64,000 nucleotides of DNA from Lotus japonicus (GCF_012489685.1 NC_080044.1:71224732-71288731); one strand, 5' to 3'. Counted from the stretch's first letter, positions 10,261 to 22,689 are shown. Notes: generated from the sequence alone by a model not told the origin. Program-made: numbers and translations.

Positions 10261-11100
10261 ATGGATAACATTGGAAATGAGCCTAAGTTTGAATATGATA
10301 TTAGATCTGATGATACTGGTGACGAAGAGCATAGTGATTTGGGTGATAAGGATGATGTTGAGGACATATATATAGCTGATAACAACCATAAAAGAATATT
10401 AGACCCGTCGGCGGATCATATACGCCATCTAGAATTTGACAGTGAAGAGGGAGCCTTGAAGTTTTACTTTGACATATGCAAAATCTCATGGTTGTCTTGA
10501 GGAAACATGTCGTACATTGAGATTATTGAGGGAGAGTAAATATGCGCGAATCTGTATGCAATAGAGAGGGATTGGAAATAAAAAGCACTATATGAGGTTA
10601 GATAGAAAATGAGAGCATAGATTAATAACTCGCACAAATTGCAAAGCTAGGCTCCGTGTTCTCCAAGATTACAAGACAAGAAAATGGAGAGTGGTGGCAT
10701 TTGAAGAGTTTAATAATCATGGATTAACCCTGACTACATATATGCATTTGGTCCCTGCTCACTGTGCCATGAATGAATACACTGGTGTTGGTTTTTCTAA
10801 ATAAGATTTATACAATTTTCTTGACAACCAGAAGTGTGTTGAGATTAAGATAGGGATGCAAATGCTGCCTTGAGTTATCTACGATGTAAGGCAAACAATG
10901 CCGGTCGTGATGAACAAGTCTGGTGCTTTAATTGAATGGAAGATGGAGAAAAGCTGAGGTTCAAGATGAACAAGTATGGTGATCGGGGGAGAGAACTCCA
11001 TTTTTATGATAGAGAGAACACTGAATCAGAATCAGAGGGTGCGGCCACAGAAGAGGAAGAAGTAGCAGAGCATTGCAAGAAGAGTAACAGACTCCAAGAC
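10261..11100 (+). pseudogene. FAR1/FRS-family (MULE-derived) pseudogene
   Basis: The first frame (10261-10500) has an Asp/Glu-rich leader and FDSEEGALKFYFDICK, the start of the FAR1 DNA-binding (WRKY-GCM1 type) domain. After stops and frameshifts the domain continues near 10595-10790 with REHRLITRTNCKARLRV, YKTRKWRVVAFEEFNNHG and a HLVPAH motif that fits the Cys/His zinc-binding pattern. Further down, DAALSYLRCK and an acidic tail are visible, with a short local duplication near 10903-10980. Central transposase-like parts are missing. FAR1-related proteins are domesticated MULE transposases acting as transcription factors; this copy is dead. Confidence 0.7.
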
Positions 11101-11487
11101 TGAGACTATAGTCCACAGCATGTCTTCCAGTAAGACAAACAGAAAGAAACTCTCTAGATAGGAATTTTTTTTATGAGTATCACTTTTTGCTGCATCCGTA
11201 TAAAGAAAATTTACCCCCAATTTTCACTCACACCTAGAGAGAGATATAAGAAAGAGTTGAGTGGAAATGAAATGGAAAAGAAAGTGAGTGTGAATAAATC
11301 ATAACACAATAATTAATGGCTGTCATTTTTATTCAGGAGACATTTTGGTGTGTTTATTCCATAGATATTGTTACATCGCTATGCAGGAATCAAAGATGAA
11401 AAGAAACTAGTGGTAGAAGGCACAAGACAAATTCATTTTCTAGCTAGATGAACACAGCTCATTTGTTGTCACATGAATTGATGATGC
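11101..11487. other. 3' flank of the receptor kinase gene
   Basis: No gene is seen. This is presumably the 3' UTR and downstream region of the minus-strand kinase gene. Confidence 0.5.
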
Positions 11488-14400
11488 CTAGCGAGGGCAG
11501 AGCAACTTCTTTTTAATTGCATGCAACTTGACTATAACATCTGCTATGGCCATTCGATGAGCAGGTAATTCTGCAGAACATGCAACTCCAATCATAGCAA
11601 ACCACACTAAACACTCCCTAATGATGTCTTTAACCACCCTTCTATGTTCATCAGCAAATGGGATAAGCAAGCTTGGTTTCACTATCTCGTTGATTCTTTC
11701 TGGGATTGCCATCATGCACAGCTTGTTAAGGCTTAGATCCTCACAAAACATGCTACTTGTTGGTTTCTTTCCAGTTAGCATCTCCAACAGAAGAATCCCA
11801 TAGCTGTAGATGTCTCCTTGTGGTGATACTGGACCACCCTCTCCATACTCTATTCCAAAAACAATTCTTTAGATAAAAATAAACCATTTTGAGTGTGATG
11901 ACTTTGAAGGGTACAATTCAAATTTGTAATAGAAAGCACCTTACCTGGGGGAATATATCCAATGGTTCCTTTAATCACAGAAGAGCTAACTTGATGTCTA
12001 CTAGGGTCCCCCGTGGTTTCATGAAGGAGCCTTGCTAACCCAAAGTCTCCCAAGTGGGCAACAATGTCATCGTCTAGAAGAATATTGCTTGGCTTTATGT
12101 CACAATGTACTACAGCTAGCTCGGAATCATGGTGAAGATAATCCAATGCATGAGCTACATCAAGAGAAATGTTCAACATTTGTGTAAGGTTGAGACTTTG
12201 ATTTCTAGACTCCACTTGTTCATTGCTGTGCAACATGCTTTCTAGGCTCCCATTAGGCATGAACTCAAAAACAATAGCCTTGAAATCTTCACCTTTATAA
12301 TCAGTGCTTGAACAACAAGTGAGGATATTGAGAAGATTCCTGTGCTTCAGCTTTCCCAGAGACTTGCATTCTGCCGTGAAGCTCTTTGATGCCCCGGTTG
12401 TTTCGAGATTCAGTATCTTTATTGCAACGGGTCTTTCAAAATGGAGAAGAGATCCTTTGTATACAGAACCAAAGCTTCCAGTGCCTAATAAATTGGATGA
12501 AGAAAACCCATTGGTTGATTCATGTAGCTCTCCATAAGAAACTTTCAAGAACCTATCTTGAACTTGAAGAGATGGTAGAGAAGATGGGCTTTTGGGAGCT
12601 TTCTTGAGATGATAGACACTGATAAGTAGAATGAAACACATCAAAACCCCGCCACTTACAATGATGAGGATAACTTTCTTTTTAAGATGCCTCTTGTGTG
12701 GCCTCAAGCATGCAGGAAGCTTTAGTTGAGGTATCCCCCCACATAGATCCTTATTTCCTAGGAGTGAAATTGCAATGACATTATTAAAGACCCCTCCTGT
12801 GGGAACCTCACCATAGAGATGGTTGAAAGAAAAGTCCAAATTATTCAACAATGTCAGGTTTTCTAGTTCATGGGGTATTGTGCTTGAGAAGTTGTTGTGT
12901 GAAAAGTCTAAGAATTCGAGGGATCTAAAAGAGCCTAAGAAGGAAGGTATACTTCCATGGAAAAAGTTCCTCTCCAGCACGAGCTCTGTTAATGCCAAAC
13001 AAGCACCCAGTGCCATAGGAATTTCACCTGACAACTTGTTTATGTGTAGATGTAATATTGAAAGAAGCTTCAAGTTACCTAACTCAGAAGGAAGGAGACC
13101 AGTGAGTGAGTTGTTGGACAAGTCAAGCTCTACTAAACCTTGTAGATAGCCAAATGTTTGATTAGGAATATCACCATTTAGGTGGTTCTCAGCAACACCA
13201 AATGACTGTAACTGAGTGCAGTATCTGAGGGTAGATGGAATGGTTCCTTCAAATTTATTGGTGTGAAGATATAGTTCAGATAACCTTGTAAGATTTCCAA
13301 TAACAAGAGGAATGTTACCAGATAATTTGTTTTCTTGCAAGGCCAATCTAACTAGATTCTTAAGCTTTCCAATTGAATGTGGAATTGTCCCCTCAAGCAC
13401 ATTCTCTATGATAGTAAAGGAAGTTAAATGTACCAGTTTTCCAATTTCTTCAGGTATGACCCCGGAAATTTGATTTTGATCCATGGTAAGCTCTCTGAGT
13501 TGGGTAGAAAAGTTGCCTATAAGATTTGACAACACACCACCAAATCTATTTCCACTCAAATTAAGCACTTCCAGTTGAGTACAATTGGTTAATGAGGAAA
13601 CAAAATCCAAATCGTGAGCTCTTTCACTCCCAAGACTATTACCACCAATGTTAAACCTCTCAAGTTTATTAAGTCTTCCCAAATGAGGTATTGGCCCTTT
13701 TAAAGCATTTGAGTCAATGTCAAGCCATTGCAATTCGGTAAGGTTGGATATGGAAGACGGGAAAGTTCCAGTGAAGTGGTTCGACCCAACCAAGAATAAT
13801 TGAAGATTGGGAAAGGCAAGTTGTATATCTGATGGAAGAGGGCCATGTAATTGGTTTTCCCCTAGAGTAAAAGCTTGAATGTTTGAAAGGTTGTAAAGTG
13901 ATTGAGGAACCATACCTGATAAACTATTTGAACCAAGATTCAGGATTTTCAAACTTGACAACCTACCCAATTCATAAGGTATGCTACCTTCCAAACCATT
14001 TCTGGCAAGTAATAGGTTCTGGAGTGATGAAAGATTTCCCAAGGAAGGTGGGATAGTACCAACTAGATTGTTAACACCAAGAAGCAGCATAGTGAGCTGC
14101 CTCATAGATCCAAACCATGAGGGAACTTTTCCACTGAGCTTATTGAACAAAAAGCTAATTTTCTGAAGGTTTGAGCAGTTAGTAAGCTCCACAGGAACCT
14201 CTCCCTGAAGATTGTTCATGCTTAAGTCAAGTAGCTGCAGCCGTTTCAAACGACCAACTTCTCTGGGAATTTCACCATGCAGGTTGAGGTTTGTAAGTAT
14301 GAGGTTTCTGAGGAAGGTTAGATTTCCCAAGGCTGGTCCAAGAGAACCACTATGACCCCAGGTTTGATTTTCTAAATGCAAGGAAATGACTCTCATGTGG

Positions 14401-14615
14401 CGATGGCCGCATGTAACACCCTGCCATTCACAGAAATGCAAAGACTCATTCCATGATGGCAGAGAATTAGGCACGCCATTTGTAAGCTTTTCTTTGAATG
14501 CAAGCAAAGCAAGCTTATCAGTCTCTGAACTCAAAGCAAGAGCATTTGTAGTTTCTGGGGTCATGTACACTAGTATTTGTGATACAACACTGAGAAGAAA
14601 CATGATTAGAGTCAT
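11488..14615 (-). CDS. LRR receptor-like kinase, subfamily XII (EFR/Xa21/At3g47570-like)
   Basis: Exon 1 (14615-11945) and exon 2 (11849-11488) flank a 95-bp GT-AG intron and join as P-E-Y in the GYIPPEY motif, giving 1010 residues. In order: a signal peptide (residues 1 to about 27); an LRR N-cap with SLPSWNESLHFCEWQGVTC; about 20 leucine-rich repeats (LxxLxLxxNxLxGxIPxxLG); a short cysteine cap; a transmembrane helix near 645-672 (VILIIVSGGVLMCFILLISV); then a Ser/Thr kinase with GTGSFGSVYKG, the AIKIL lysine, HCDIKPSN and DFGLA. The catalytic loop has Cys before Asp, so it is a non-RD kinase, the class of plant pattern-recognition receptors. The intron inside the kinase domain is typical of subfamily XII. 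The frame is intact. Plasma-membrane immune sensing is inferred from the family; the ligand is unknown. Confidence 0.93.
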
Positions 14616-15660
14616 TATGTGTCTTTTATAAAAGATTGAAGTAGAAGGTACTTGATATATAGAAGCCTTATAAAAAAAAAAAGATATGTTTCTTTTATAA
14701 GCATTTAATTTGAAGTCTCTTGAAGTGATACATACGCATTCCCTATTTCCCTTCCTGTAATGTTTCTTATGTGTGGAAATAAATTAAAGAATTGACTTCA
14801 AGTCACTCACATTGAACTTGAACCCAACCCACTTTATGTGTGAGTTAGGAGTGCTGCTCCTTCGTTACAAAGATACTTTGTACCTGCGAGTTGATGTGAC
14901 TTTGAAGACTAAATTACACCCTTTCAGTTTTGTTCATATGAGACTAGTTTCCATTTTCCTCTTAAATCTACACTTTACTATTGAAATATATTGCTATATA
15001 TATTTTTTTGTTATTGAACATCTTTAAATTATTGAAATTCGAAACTCAATATATACAATAAGTCAAGGATTGACTTGAACTTTGTTAAAATTCTATACTT
15101 CTATCACACGACAATGTTCATTTTCTACATTATACCTATTTGTGTTTAGATGAATTTCACCTACAACGTGTTTAGACCATGTCTTTTAGAATTGGATTCT
15201 GAAATTAACAACTCACAAATGCTTCTTCTTAGAATTACTTGTTATAGAGTAAAATGATAAACCCAATATTTTAGTTAAATATTGACTAAATAAGAGAATT
15301 GTCGGGGGTGTAAGAGATTTGAATTCCTATTAGTGATTATCATGTATTTTACTTGAAGCCAAAGATTCTGGTGGCGTACTTACAAGGGCAAAGAGGGACT
15401 TTAGTCATGAGTTTATAAAAGGGTGGGTGTCGTGTATAAATGTTCAGATAAGGTCGTTCCTTAAGGATTAATTAAGCAGGTTGAGTCTCATAAAGCTGAT
15501 TAAGGGTCTTCGCTGGTGTAGATTTTAAGTGGCTTTGTTTTATTTAATGTGATTTTTAAGTCTTGAGAAAATTAGTTTTTTTTTTTTTTTTGACAGTACG
15601 AGAAAATTAGTTTTATAATTGTCGGTTGTGAAAATGTATATTTTTTTCTGCCAAAAATTG
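14616..15660. other. divergent upstream region between the kinase gene and acidic gene 2
   Basis: This holds the kinase promoter (minus) and AT-rich DNA; no gene. A poly-T micro-insertion lies at 15565-15610. 'gtttataaaaggg' near 15411 resembles a TATA box but has no gene beside it. Confidence 0.45.
15565..15610. repeat. micro-insertion with 11-bp direct repeats
   Basis: The repeat gagaaaattag (15565-15575 and 15600-15610) flanks a 24-bp insert of sixteen T followed by gacagtac. On the minus strand it reads GTACTGTC then A-run. Confidence 0.7.
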
Positions 15661-15669
15661 AGTTGGACA

Positions 15670-16028
15670 GATATGGGCCGGCCCGGATGCATAAACGAGC
15701 CCGAAACGAAAAACCCTAGCTATTGATTCTCCCCTAACTCCATCACGTGACGCACGTGACTCAAAAATAATAGTAACTGGCGCCGCAAGCGTAAGCACAC
15801 TCTCTTCACTGAAACACAAATCCCTAAACCATGACCGTCCGATCGAACACCACGTCATCGATCCGCGAGAGAATGTTGCTTCAACGGTCCAGATCGTCTC
15901 TGCAGAGCGACTGGAGAAACGAAGGATGAGTCTGGTAACTTCTCTGTCTTCTTCTCTATTCTTCCGTGCTCGACGATTCTCGATCGAATTTTCTCCCCCT
16001 CGCCGGAACAACGAAATTCGATTTCAAG
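15670..16028 (+). promoter_or_regulatory. site II + telo-box promoter and 5' UTR of acidic gene 2
   Basis: TGGGCC (15674-15679) with an adjacent GGCCCGG, then 'gagcccgaaa' and a perfect telo-box AAACCCTAG (15711-15719). Site II plus telo-box is the classic combination in plant promoters for proliferation and ribosome-biogenesis genes. The 5' UTR from about 15780 aligns with gene 1. Confidence 0.65.
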
Positions 16029-17605
16029 ATGAAGGTCACGGAGGAGGTTTTGAAGGAGCATGTGGAGGAGAACGAGGTCACTGGTTTGAATGAGGGCGAA
16101 GAAGAAGAAGTGTTTGATGAAGTGGATGATGGAGAAGACGATGATGAAGATGATGATGAGGATGATGATGATGAAGTTGAGGTGGAAGATGATGATGATG
16201 ATGAGGATGACGATGCTCCTGGCGGCGGCGGTGATGATGACGACGATGAAGAAGAAGAAGCAGGAGCAGGTGGCGGAGCGGTTGGTGGTGATCCTGACGA
16301 TGATGATGATGATGACGATGACGACGACGACGATGATGATGAGGATGACCACGACGATGAGGAGGAGGAGCACGGCGGAGAGGTAATTGAGTTTTATTCG
16401 ATTTGTCAAAACCCTAATTTGTTGAAATTGTTACTGATTTTGAGTGTTTGAAAATCGTGATTCTGGATTGTTTGTTTATCTTTGATTCATCGATTTCATT
16501 GTGTTGTTTGATTTTCATTTGAATTTAGTTCTTATTTTTCAATTTTCAATGTTGAATCTGTTCTTAGCTAAGGATTATTTTCTAGCTTGTTCATTTAACT
16601 GTTTATGATTATTTGTTAGATCTTGAAGATTTCTCTTATATTTATTTATTTATTTTTCAGAAAATTAGGTCACATAACCTGTTTGAAACTTTTTTTCCCT
16701 ATTTGTGACGGGGCTGACCTTTCCTCAATGGCATGTCCTTTTCCCTTTTGTATATTCAGTCGTACATTGATTTTTTTTTGTTAAAGTTATATGCATCAGA
16801 GGAGAGTTTTGATCTTAGTTACCACTAAAGATTCAATAATGCGGCGAATTTTCGTAATTATTTATCCATAGCGCACTTTAAAACCTCGTGATGATTTTGG
16901 ATCTGAGAAGCTTCACTCTACTTCATGTTTAATTTGCAGAATTGCTCAATTCATTAGCTTGTTTGTTGTTTTGGAATTCCTTCATTTGTATTGTGATTTG
17001 CTTGCTGATTTGTTCTTGTTGTCCTATTGATGCCTGCAATATGGAGAAAGTTACAATTCTTTTCACATGGGATTTGCATTATATAATGGACTAGGTCCTT
17101 TATTGGCATAGTTTTTAATTTACTTTAACTTTCACCAATTCAGGCTTTATGATGTTGGGGATTTGAGAATCAGTGGAACACAATCAAGAAAGTTCCCCCC
17201 TAAAAGAACTGAAGAATATTGTCTTGCCATAATTAGCCTTCTTTAAGTGATAATTGAAAATATAATTTTGGTTATCTACACCTATTGTGTTGCTCCATTA
17301 TTGTATTGTCAATTTCTGCTAGTATAATTCTATTTCAATATGTTTTTCGCATTTGAGTTCCTCTAATACATACAATGTTTTAGGAGGATTTGGGAACAGA
17401 ATACCTTGTCCGCCCTTTAGGCAATGCTGAGGAGGAAGAAGAGTCCAGTGATTTTGAACCGGAGGAGAATGGGGAGGAGGAAGAAGAAGGTGATGACGAC
17501 GACGATGATAAGGCTGAGGTTCCACCAAAGAGGAAGAGGTCAAGTAAAGATGATTCAGATGATGATGATGGAGGAGAAGATGATGAGAGACCCTCTAAGA
17601 GATAG
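16029..17605 (+). CDS. acidic nuclear-type protein, gene 2 (two exons)
   Basis: Exon 1 (16029-16382, 118 codons) and exon 2 (17384-17605) join in phase 0 to give 191 residues. It starts MKVTEEVLKEHVEENEV, followed by long Asp/Glu tracts with APGGGGDD and GAGGGAVGGDPDD patches. Exon 2 starts EDLGTEYLVRPLGN, then SSDFEPEENGEEEEE, KAEVPPKRKRSSKDD and EDDERPSKR. The KRKR and terminal SKR clusters suggest nuclear import. It is the likely intact source of the exon-2 relics in the serpin array. The family has no motif I can assign to an enzyme; histone- or RNP-chaperone-like behaviour is only suggested by composition. Confidence 0.85.
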
Positions 17606-18290
17606 AGTTGGGTCCATTATTTGCTTGAGGACTTAGCAGTCAACCATAGGTCAATATGTCACCCTTTGTCCTTTGAACACATTTCAGAGAAAGGATTAGT
17701 AGCTCCTTGAAATTGTTTCATGCTGTCATGTATTATTATGTTGCAACATTATTAGGTTTTCTAATTTTGTCTTGTTGGTGCATAGTTAATATTAGTGGGT
17801 TGAATGAAACTGTGATAGAACAAATATTGTGTACTGAAAATCTTTCATTTGAAGTATTTGTAGGTTGGTATATCTTATGCATTATTACTGTTTCTGATGC
17901 CCGTAAATTGTTGGTAGGGTTTTAATAAATGGTTTTTTACTACAATGTGGTGCTTCATGTCTGTTGGACTTGTCTTTTGTGAATGCTAGATCTGCAAGAG
18001 GAGTAGAATTTTGAGGCACCCAGCAAGTGAATTTCCCCATTCTAGTGTCCATGATATAGATTGGTCTACTATGAAATAAAATATGTTTTTTCTCCTTTAC
18101 TGGAAATATGAGGTATTTTACTTCTGGTTTGGTAAGTTTGACAACATGTTGAGCCGTGCTGGATTTGGGCTGGCTTAATGTTCTTGCACTTGGTTTACAT
18201 TGTTTACCACCTGCAAGATTGGGGGAGGTGTTTATTGTTAAACTAAAGTAGAAAGATCAATCAATTTGGCTCGTAACAATTTGGTTTCCA
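17606..18290. other. 3' flank of acidic gene 2
   Basis: Non-coding. This flank (cttgaggactta, ggtcaatatgtcaccctttg, cctgcaagattgggggagg) is repeated at 22880-23800, 49980-50560 and partly at 54180-54400, which defines part of the duplicated unit. Confidence 0.65.
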
Positions 18291-18298
18291 TGGATCAA

Positions 18299-18510
18299 CA
18301 AGGTGCAATACAATTGGTAGATAGTTGAGTTTCTTAAGCTTCTAGTTCAGGGTTTGATCCATGTACGGAGAAATGTCTTTGGAAAAGATTCATCAACTTA
18401 ATGTGATCTTTGAGTCTCAATGTATTAGTCTCATGGTTGTTGGCCGTGAGAATACCTTGGAAAACTAACTATGATGAGGAGGGTTTCAAACCTCAACGCC
18501 CTTTTGCCAC
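18299..18510 (+). repeat. tRNA-derived SINE, copy a
   Basis: An A-box-like 'gcaatacaattggtagatagttg' (18303 on) and a B-box-like 'gggtttgatcc' (18350-18360) are spaced as in tRNA-derived SINEs. The body is shared with copies at 23823, 27547 and 27852/30010. Copy b sits at the matching place upstream of the next serpin, so insertion predates that duplication. Confidence 0.6.
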
Positions 18511-19440
18511 GAGATTATAATTTTCTTTCACTTTCTCATGCGTAAGGCATTTTCTTCTTGAGATTACCCTTCCTTTGGTTTAGAGGAAAGAAAGGTGAAA
18601 GAAAAGAAAACACAAAATTCAGGAAATGAATTTTGGATTGCACCTTAGTCTAAATTCATTCATCGATTTCTGTGTTCTCCTTCCTTTCCCTCCAAACCAA
18701 ACAGAGTCTTGGGGTCATCTCTCAACAACATTGGAATCCCATATGTGTAACATAATCTTTAGAGAATTGTTATTCGGACCCCCGACAGCTATATGTACCC
18801 TGTTAAATTCGTAAAATCTAAAAAAACTTTTTATAATTTTTTTTCCGCTCGCACTGTGAAAGTGCGACCAAAATGCACTTTGAAAGTGCGTGAGGGTCTA
18901 TATGAATTTTACAAAGTATATGCATCTTGCTTTGGAAGTTGACGAGTAAATAAACATTACATTGGTAATTAAAATCGTGAGAAATTCTACAAGGTCTTCC
19001 ACCGCAAGTTGAACCACTCCTTGGTGATTGTAAGGAGTTCCGCAAACTTGAGGTGGTGACCAAGTTTGGTCTTTCTATTCTCATTCGGCCATTCTATTAA
19101 AGACAAAATGAAGATGCTGTCACTTCATTAACATGAAAGGGTGAACCTTCAATTTTCAAGTATATTTTGAAATGGCAGCACAAGGAGAGATTTTTTTTGA
19201 GTCTATGGTCTGATTTGCTAGAGATACAGGGGCTGGCGCTATAGGTATATGAAGGGGTAAAGTTAGGAAGAAGAACGGTCAAATAAGAGAGAAGGAAGGG
19301 CCGGATTTGGAAAATAAATTATCATATTGGTGCATTTGGTGGAGTGTCAAAGAAGATTGTTGAGGAAGGATTGCTTTACATTGAAACGTGGTTGGAAGTT
19401 GAGGAGTTGAAAGTAAGCACAAAACAAAGAGAGAAGCTTC
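18511..19440. other. upstream region of serpin S1
   Basis: No gene. The stretch 'cttgctttggaagttga.gagtaaataaacatt' (about 18929-18960) recurs upstream of S2, S3 (partly) and S4. Compared with S2, S1 carries about 300 extra bp between about 18980 and 19310, an unidentified insertion. The block 18847-18892 has two near-palindromic hairpin phrases (gcactgtgaaagtgcg, gcactttgaaagtgcg). Confidence 0.45.
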
Positions 19441-19462
19441 CTTTGGAAGGGTGAGCCTATGC

Positions 19463-19471
19463 CTATAAGTA
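19463..19471 (+). promoter_or_regulatory. TATA box of serpin S1
   Basis: CTATAAGTA lies 53 bp before the ATG within 'gagcctatgcctataagta.tgaaggcgtgt', a block shared with S2 (24571) and in shorter form with S3 and S5. Confidence 0.6.
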
Positions 19472-19523
19472 GTGAAGGCGTGTGATAATGCTTTCACTTT
19501 CACATTCAAAAATCAGAACAACA

Positions 19524-20894
19524 ATGGAGCTCCAAAAATCAATCTCCAAGAGCCAAGAAGACGTTGCTCTCAGCTTCGCAAACCGTTTATTCTCAACAGA
19601 AGCATATCATAACGAGAACATCGTCTTTTCACCCTTGTCTCTCCATGTTGCTCTTGCCATCATGGCCGCTGGTGCACATGGCAGCACACTTGATGAGCTT
19701 CTTTCCTTCCTTCGATTCGACTCTGTTGACCATCTCAACACCATCTTCTCTCAGGTCGTCTCCGCCGTCTTCTCTGACAACGATGACGCTGCTCCTCCTC
19801 CTACACATCGTCTGTCTTTTGCCAATGGAATGTGGGTTGATAAATCGCTTTCCCTTACTCATTCTTTCAAACAACTTGTGGCCACTCATTACAAAGCCAC
19901 TCTCGATTCAGTTGATTTTTGGAACAAGGTAATATCACTTTTTTCAGGAACATCTTAATTTTTTTTGTAAATGAACAACAAATCCTTCTATTAAATTGTT
20001 TATGAAAAATAAAATTGATTTAATTTTTATGTGGTTTTAAAGGCTGATCAGGTGTGTGATGAAGTGAATTTGTGGGTTGAAAAAGGGACTAATGGCCTTA
20101 TTAAAGAGCTTCTTTCTCCGGGTGCAGTGGACAAAACAACCAGACTTATCTTTGCAAATGCACTACACTTCAAGGGTGAGTGGGAACACAAGTTTCTTGC
20201 GAGATATTCATACAGTTATCGTTTTCACCTCCTTGATGGCACATCAGTCGTGGTTCCTTTAATGACAAACGACGAGGAGCAGCTTATTAGGGTTTTTGAT
20301 GGTTTCAAAATCCTCGGTCTTCCTTATAAACAAGGTACTGATGAAAAACGCTTGTTTTCCATGTACATTTTACTTCCCCATGCCAAAGACGGACTTTCAG
20401 ATTTAATTCGAAAGATGGCTTCAGAACCTGGTTTCTTAGAAGGCAAGCTTCCTCAGCAAAAAGTAAAACTGAATTTCTTTCTGATTCCGAGATTTGATAT
20501 CTCTTTTGCATTTGAAGCTTCTGATGTGCTTAAGGAGTTTGGAGTGGTTTCGCCTTTCTCTCAACGAGATGCAGATTTTACAAAAATGGTGAAGGTGAAC
20601 TCTCCTTTGGATGCATTATCCGTGGAAAGCATATTTCAAAAAGTTTTCATTAAGGTAAACGAACAAGGGACTGAAGCTGCGGCGGCCACCACGTTGGGTT
20701 TGAGAGGAGGAGGTGGTCCACCACCACCGGGTCTAGAATTTATAGCTGATCACCCTTTCCTCTTCTTGATCAGAGAAGATTTCTCTGGAACAATCCTCTT
20801 TGTTGGGCAGGTGCTCAACCCTCTTGGTGGAGCAAATGGAACAACCACACCTGTGAAGGTTAGCAATCTCAATATATCTGTTTGTATTCTGTAA
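19524..20894 (+). CDS. serpin S1 (plant serpin-ZX type)
   Basis: Exon 1 (19524-19928) and exon 2 (20043-20894) join at a phase-0 GT-AG intron at the site conserved in plant serpins; product 418 residues. It starts MELQKSISKSQEDVALSFANRL, with FSPLSLHVALAIMAAGAHG in helix [16 protein letters not shown] in the breach/shutter region, hinge NEQGTEAAAAT, and the signature FIADHPFLFLIREDFSGTI. The reactive loop is unusual: after TTLGLR it has GGGGPPPPG. The hinge is inhibitor-like (small residues at P12-P9). It lacks a signal peptide, as is usual for cytosolic plant serpins. The ATG at 19524 was chosen over 19482 because it matches S2, S3 and S5. The frame reads past a possible donor (cctgtgaag|gttagc) into VSNLNISVCIL. 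Confidence 0.9.
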
Positions 20895-21776
20895 TTAGGA
20901 TTGTTCTTGATTTTCTTTACTATGCTTTAATTAAATAGTTTAAAACATTGGAAGGACTAACGATATTAGTGTCTGTTGAATTATTTATTTTGTAGTGTAA
21001 CAATCTGTTCTTTTAAAGCTATTTGATGAAACCAATCTTGTTCCGCAGTAGCTCTGTAGTGTTTCTCTCATTACTACATCTTTTTATTATGTGATAGTGT
21101 TATTGTTGACAGATGACACAAATACAGAATTTTCTCAAGTTTCATTAAATTGGGAAAAGAAAAATCATTTGGAGCAAACATGTTCTACTTCCTATTTCTT
21201 GTTTTAGTTTTAATTACATAAGGCTAAGTGTGATGTTGGAAAATTTTATGGGAATGTTTGTGTGGTAAGCATGATGTTGGTTTTGTATCTCAAGCAAACC
21301 TTGAATGCCACTCATGGAGGATTTTACTGCATTTTGTATAATGAACAAATAAAGAATTCTCCTACCTGTTTGAAACTTTATTTCTCGGTCAAGTTACAAC
21401 TTTATTCCTTCCTATTGTGATGGGGCTTGACTTGTACTCTGGCATTTTCTTTTCCCATTTTTTTTTGGCTTACATAGATTCTTTTTAGAATTATATGCTT
21501 CAGCATGTACATCGTAATGATATATAAAGGAGAGACCCAGAGAGAGGAGAGAGTTTAGATCTTAGTTCATTGTTTTTTTTTTTTTGTATTTATTCATGTA
21601 TTGCCCCCTTTAAAGTTTAAACCTCTTGAGGATTTTGACATCCGAGAAGCTTAGTACTATTCCAGGTTTAACATTATGTTTAGTGTTGCATTATTGTATC
21701 GTCAATATACTGCAAGTATAATTTCATTTTGTTGTGTTTAAGCATTTGAGTTACTCTTACACTTAAAATGTTTTAG
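20895..21776. other. S1 3' flank fused to acidic-gene intron relic
   Basis: The serpin 3' UTR passes into sequence like the intron of acidic gene 2 (from about 21410: tattgtgatggggcttga, then gagagtttagatcttagtt, then gaagctt), leading to the exon-2 relic. The same join follows S3 and S5, and a shorter version follows S6. Confidence 0.65.
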
Positions 21777-21985
21777 GAGGATTTGGGAAGGAAAAAGCGG
21801 CCTGGCCCGGTAGACAATGCTGAGAGGTCGAAGAAAAAGTATAGTGACTTTGAATTAGAGAAGAATGGGTAGAAGAAAGATGGCGACGATGATCATAAGG
21901 CTGAGGTTCCACTAAAGAGGAAGAGGACAAGTAAAAATGCTTAAGATGACGATGAGGGAGGAGAAGATGATGAGAGTCCTTGTTT
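21777..21985 (+). pseudogene. exon-2 relic R1 of the acidic gene
   Basis: It follows an intact acceptor (ttttag) and begins EDLG, then KKRPGPVDNAERSKKK instead of TEYLVRPLGNAEEEE, then SDFELEKNG and an in-frame stop. HKAEVPLKRKRTSKN is still visible. Exon 1 is absent, so it is dead. R4 and R6 share its divergent middle. Confidence 0.75.
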
Positions 21986-22689
21986 TGTGATCTGCTGCTT
22001 GAAATGTATCACAAATTAAGCAGCTTATGCTATGCAGTCCGTGCAAGTTTGGAATGTTATTGTATTTAATATTAATGTTCATTGTTCATTACTAATTGAA
22101 CATGACAAATGGTCTTACTATTTCTGCAAGTTATTGCAAGTTAGGAACAAATTATTATGCATTATTACTATTTCTGATGCTCTTAAATTGTTGCTAGATT
22201 TTTCTGGTTTTAATAAATGAATTTCATCATAATCTGGCTCTTTTATTGAGATTACATGTTGATTGGGTCAATTGTCTGCTGGACTAGACACAAATTGTTA
22301 ACATGAGGAAACATGAGAGAATGATCAGAAGAGACACTTCTAATCCCTTTCTAGAGTGTCATTTGAAATTCCAGATACATCTGTTGTTCCTCCATGTTGA
22401 TCTTGGCTCATCTTGTCATTTAAAATACCAGCATAGTATTTTAGTACTTGAATTTTCAGCAATTCAGACTTATGATGTGTGGGGTTTGGCAATCAATAGA
22501 GCACAATCCAGTTTACAGTTTCGGCTAAAAGATTTCAAATTTTAGTGAGGATAGTTGACATAAAATTTTAGTCATTTACATCTGTTGTGTTGCATTATTA
22601 TATCGTCAATATACTGCAAGTATAATTTCCTTATGTTATGTTTTGAGCATTTAAGTTACTCTTAGTCTGTTATACATACAAAGTTTTAG

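Noticed and set aside
18847..18892. microRNA-like hairpin
   Set aside because: The arms are short and the stem is not long enough for a plant pri-miRNA; no expression evidence from sequence.
19482..19523. Upstream start for S1 (MIMLSLSHSKIRTT...)
   Set aside because: The ATG at 19524 aligns with the starts of S2, S3 and S5; the upstream codons correspond to their 5' UTR.
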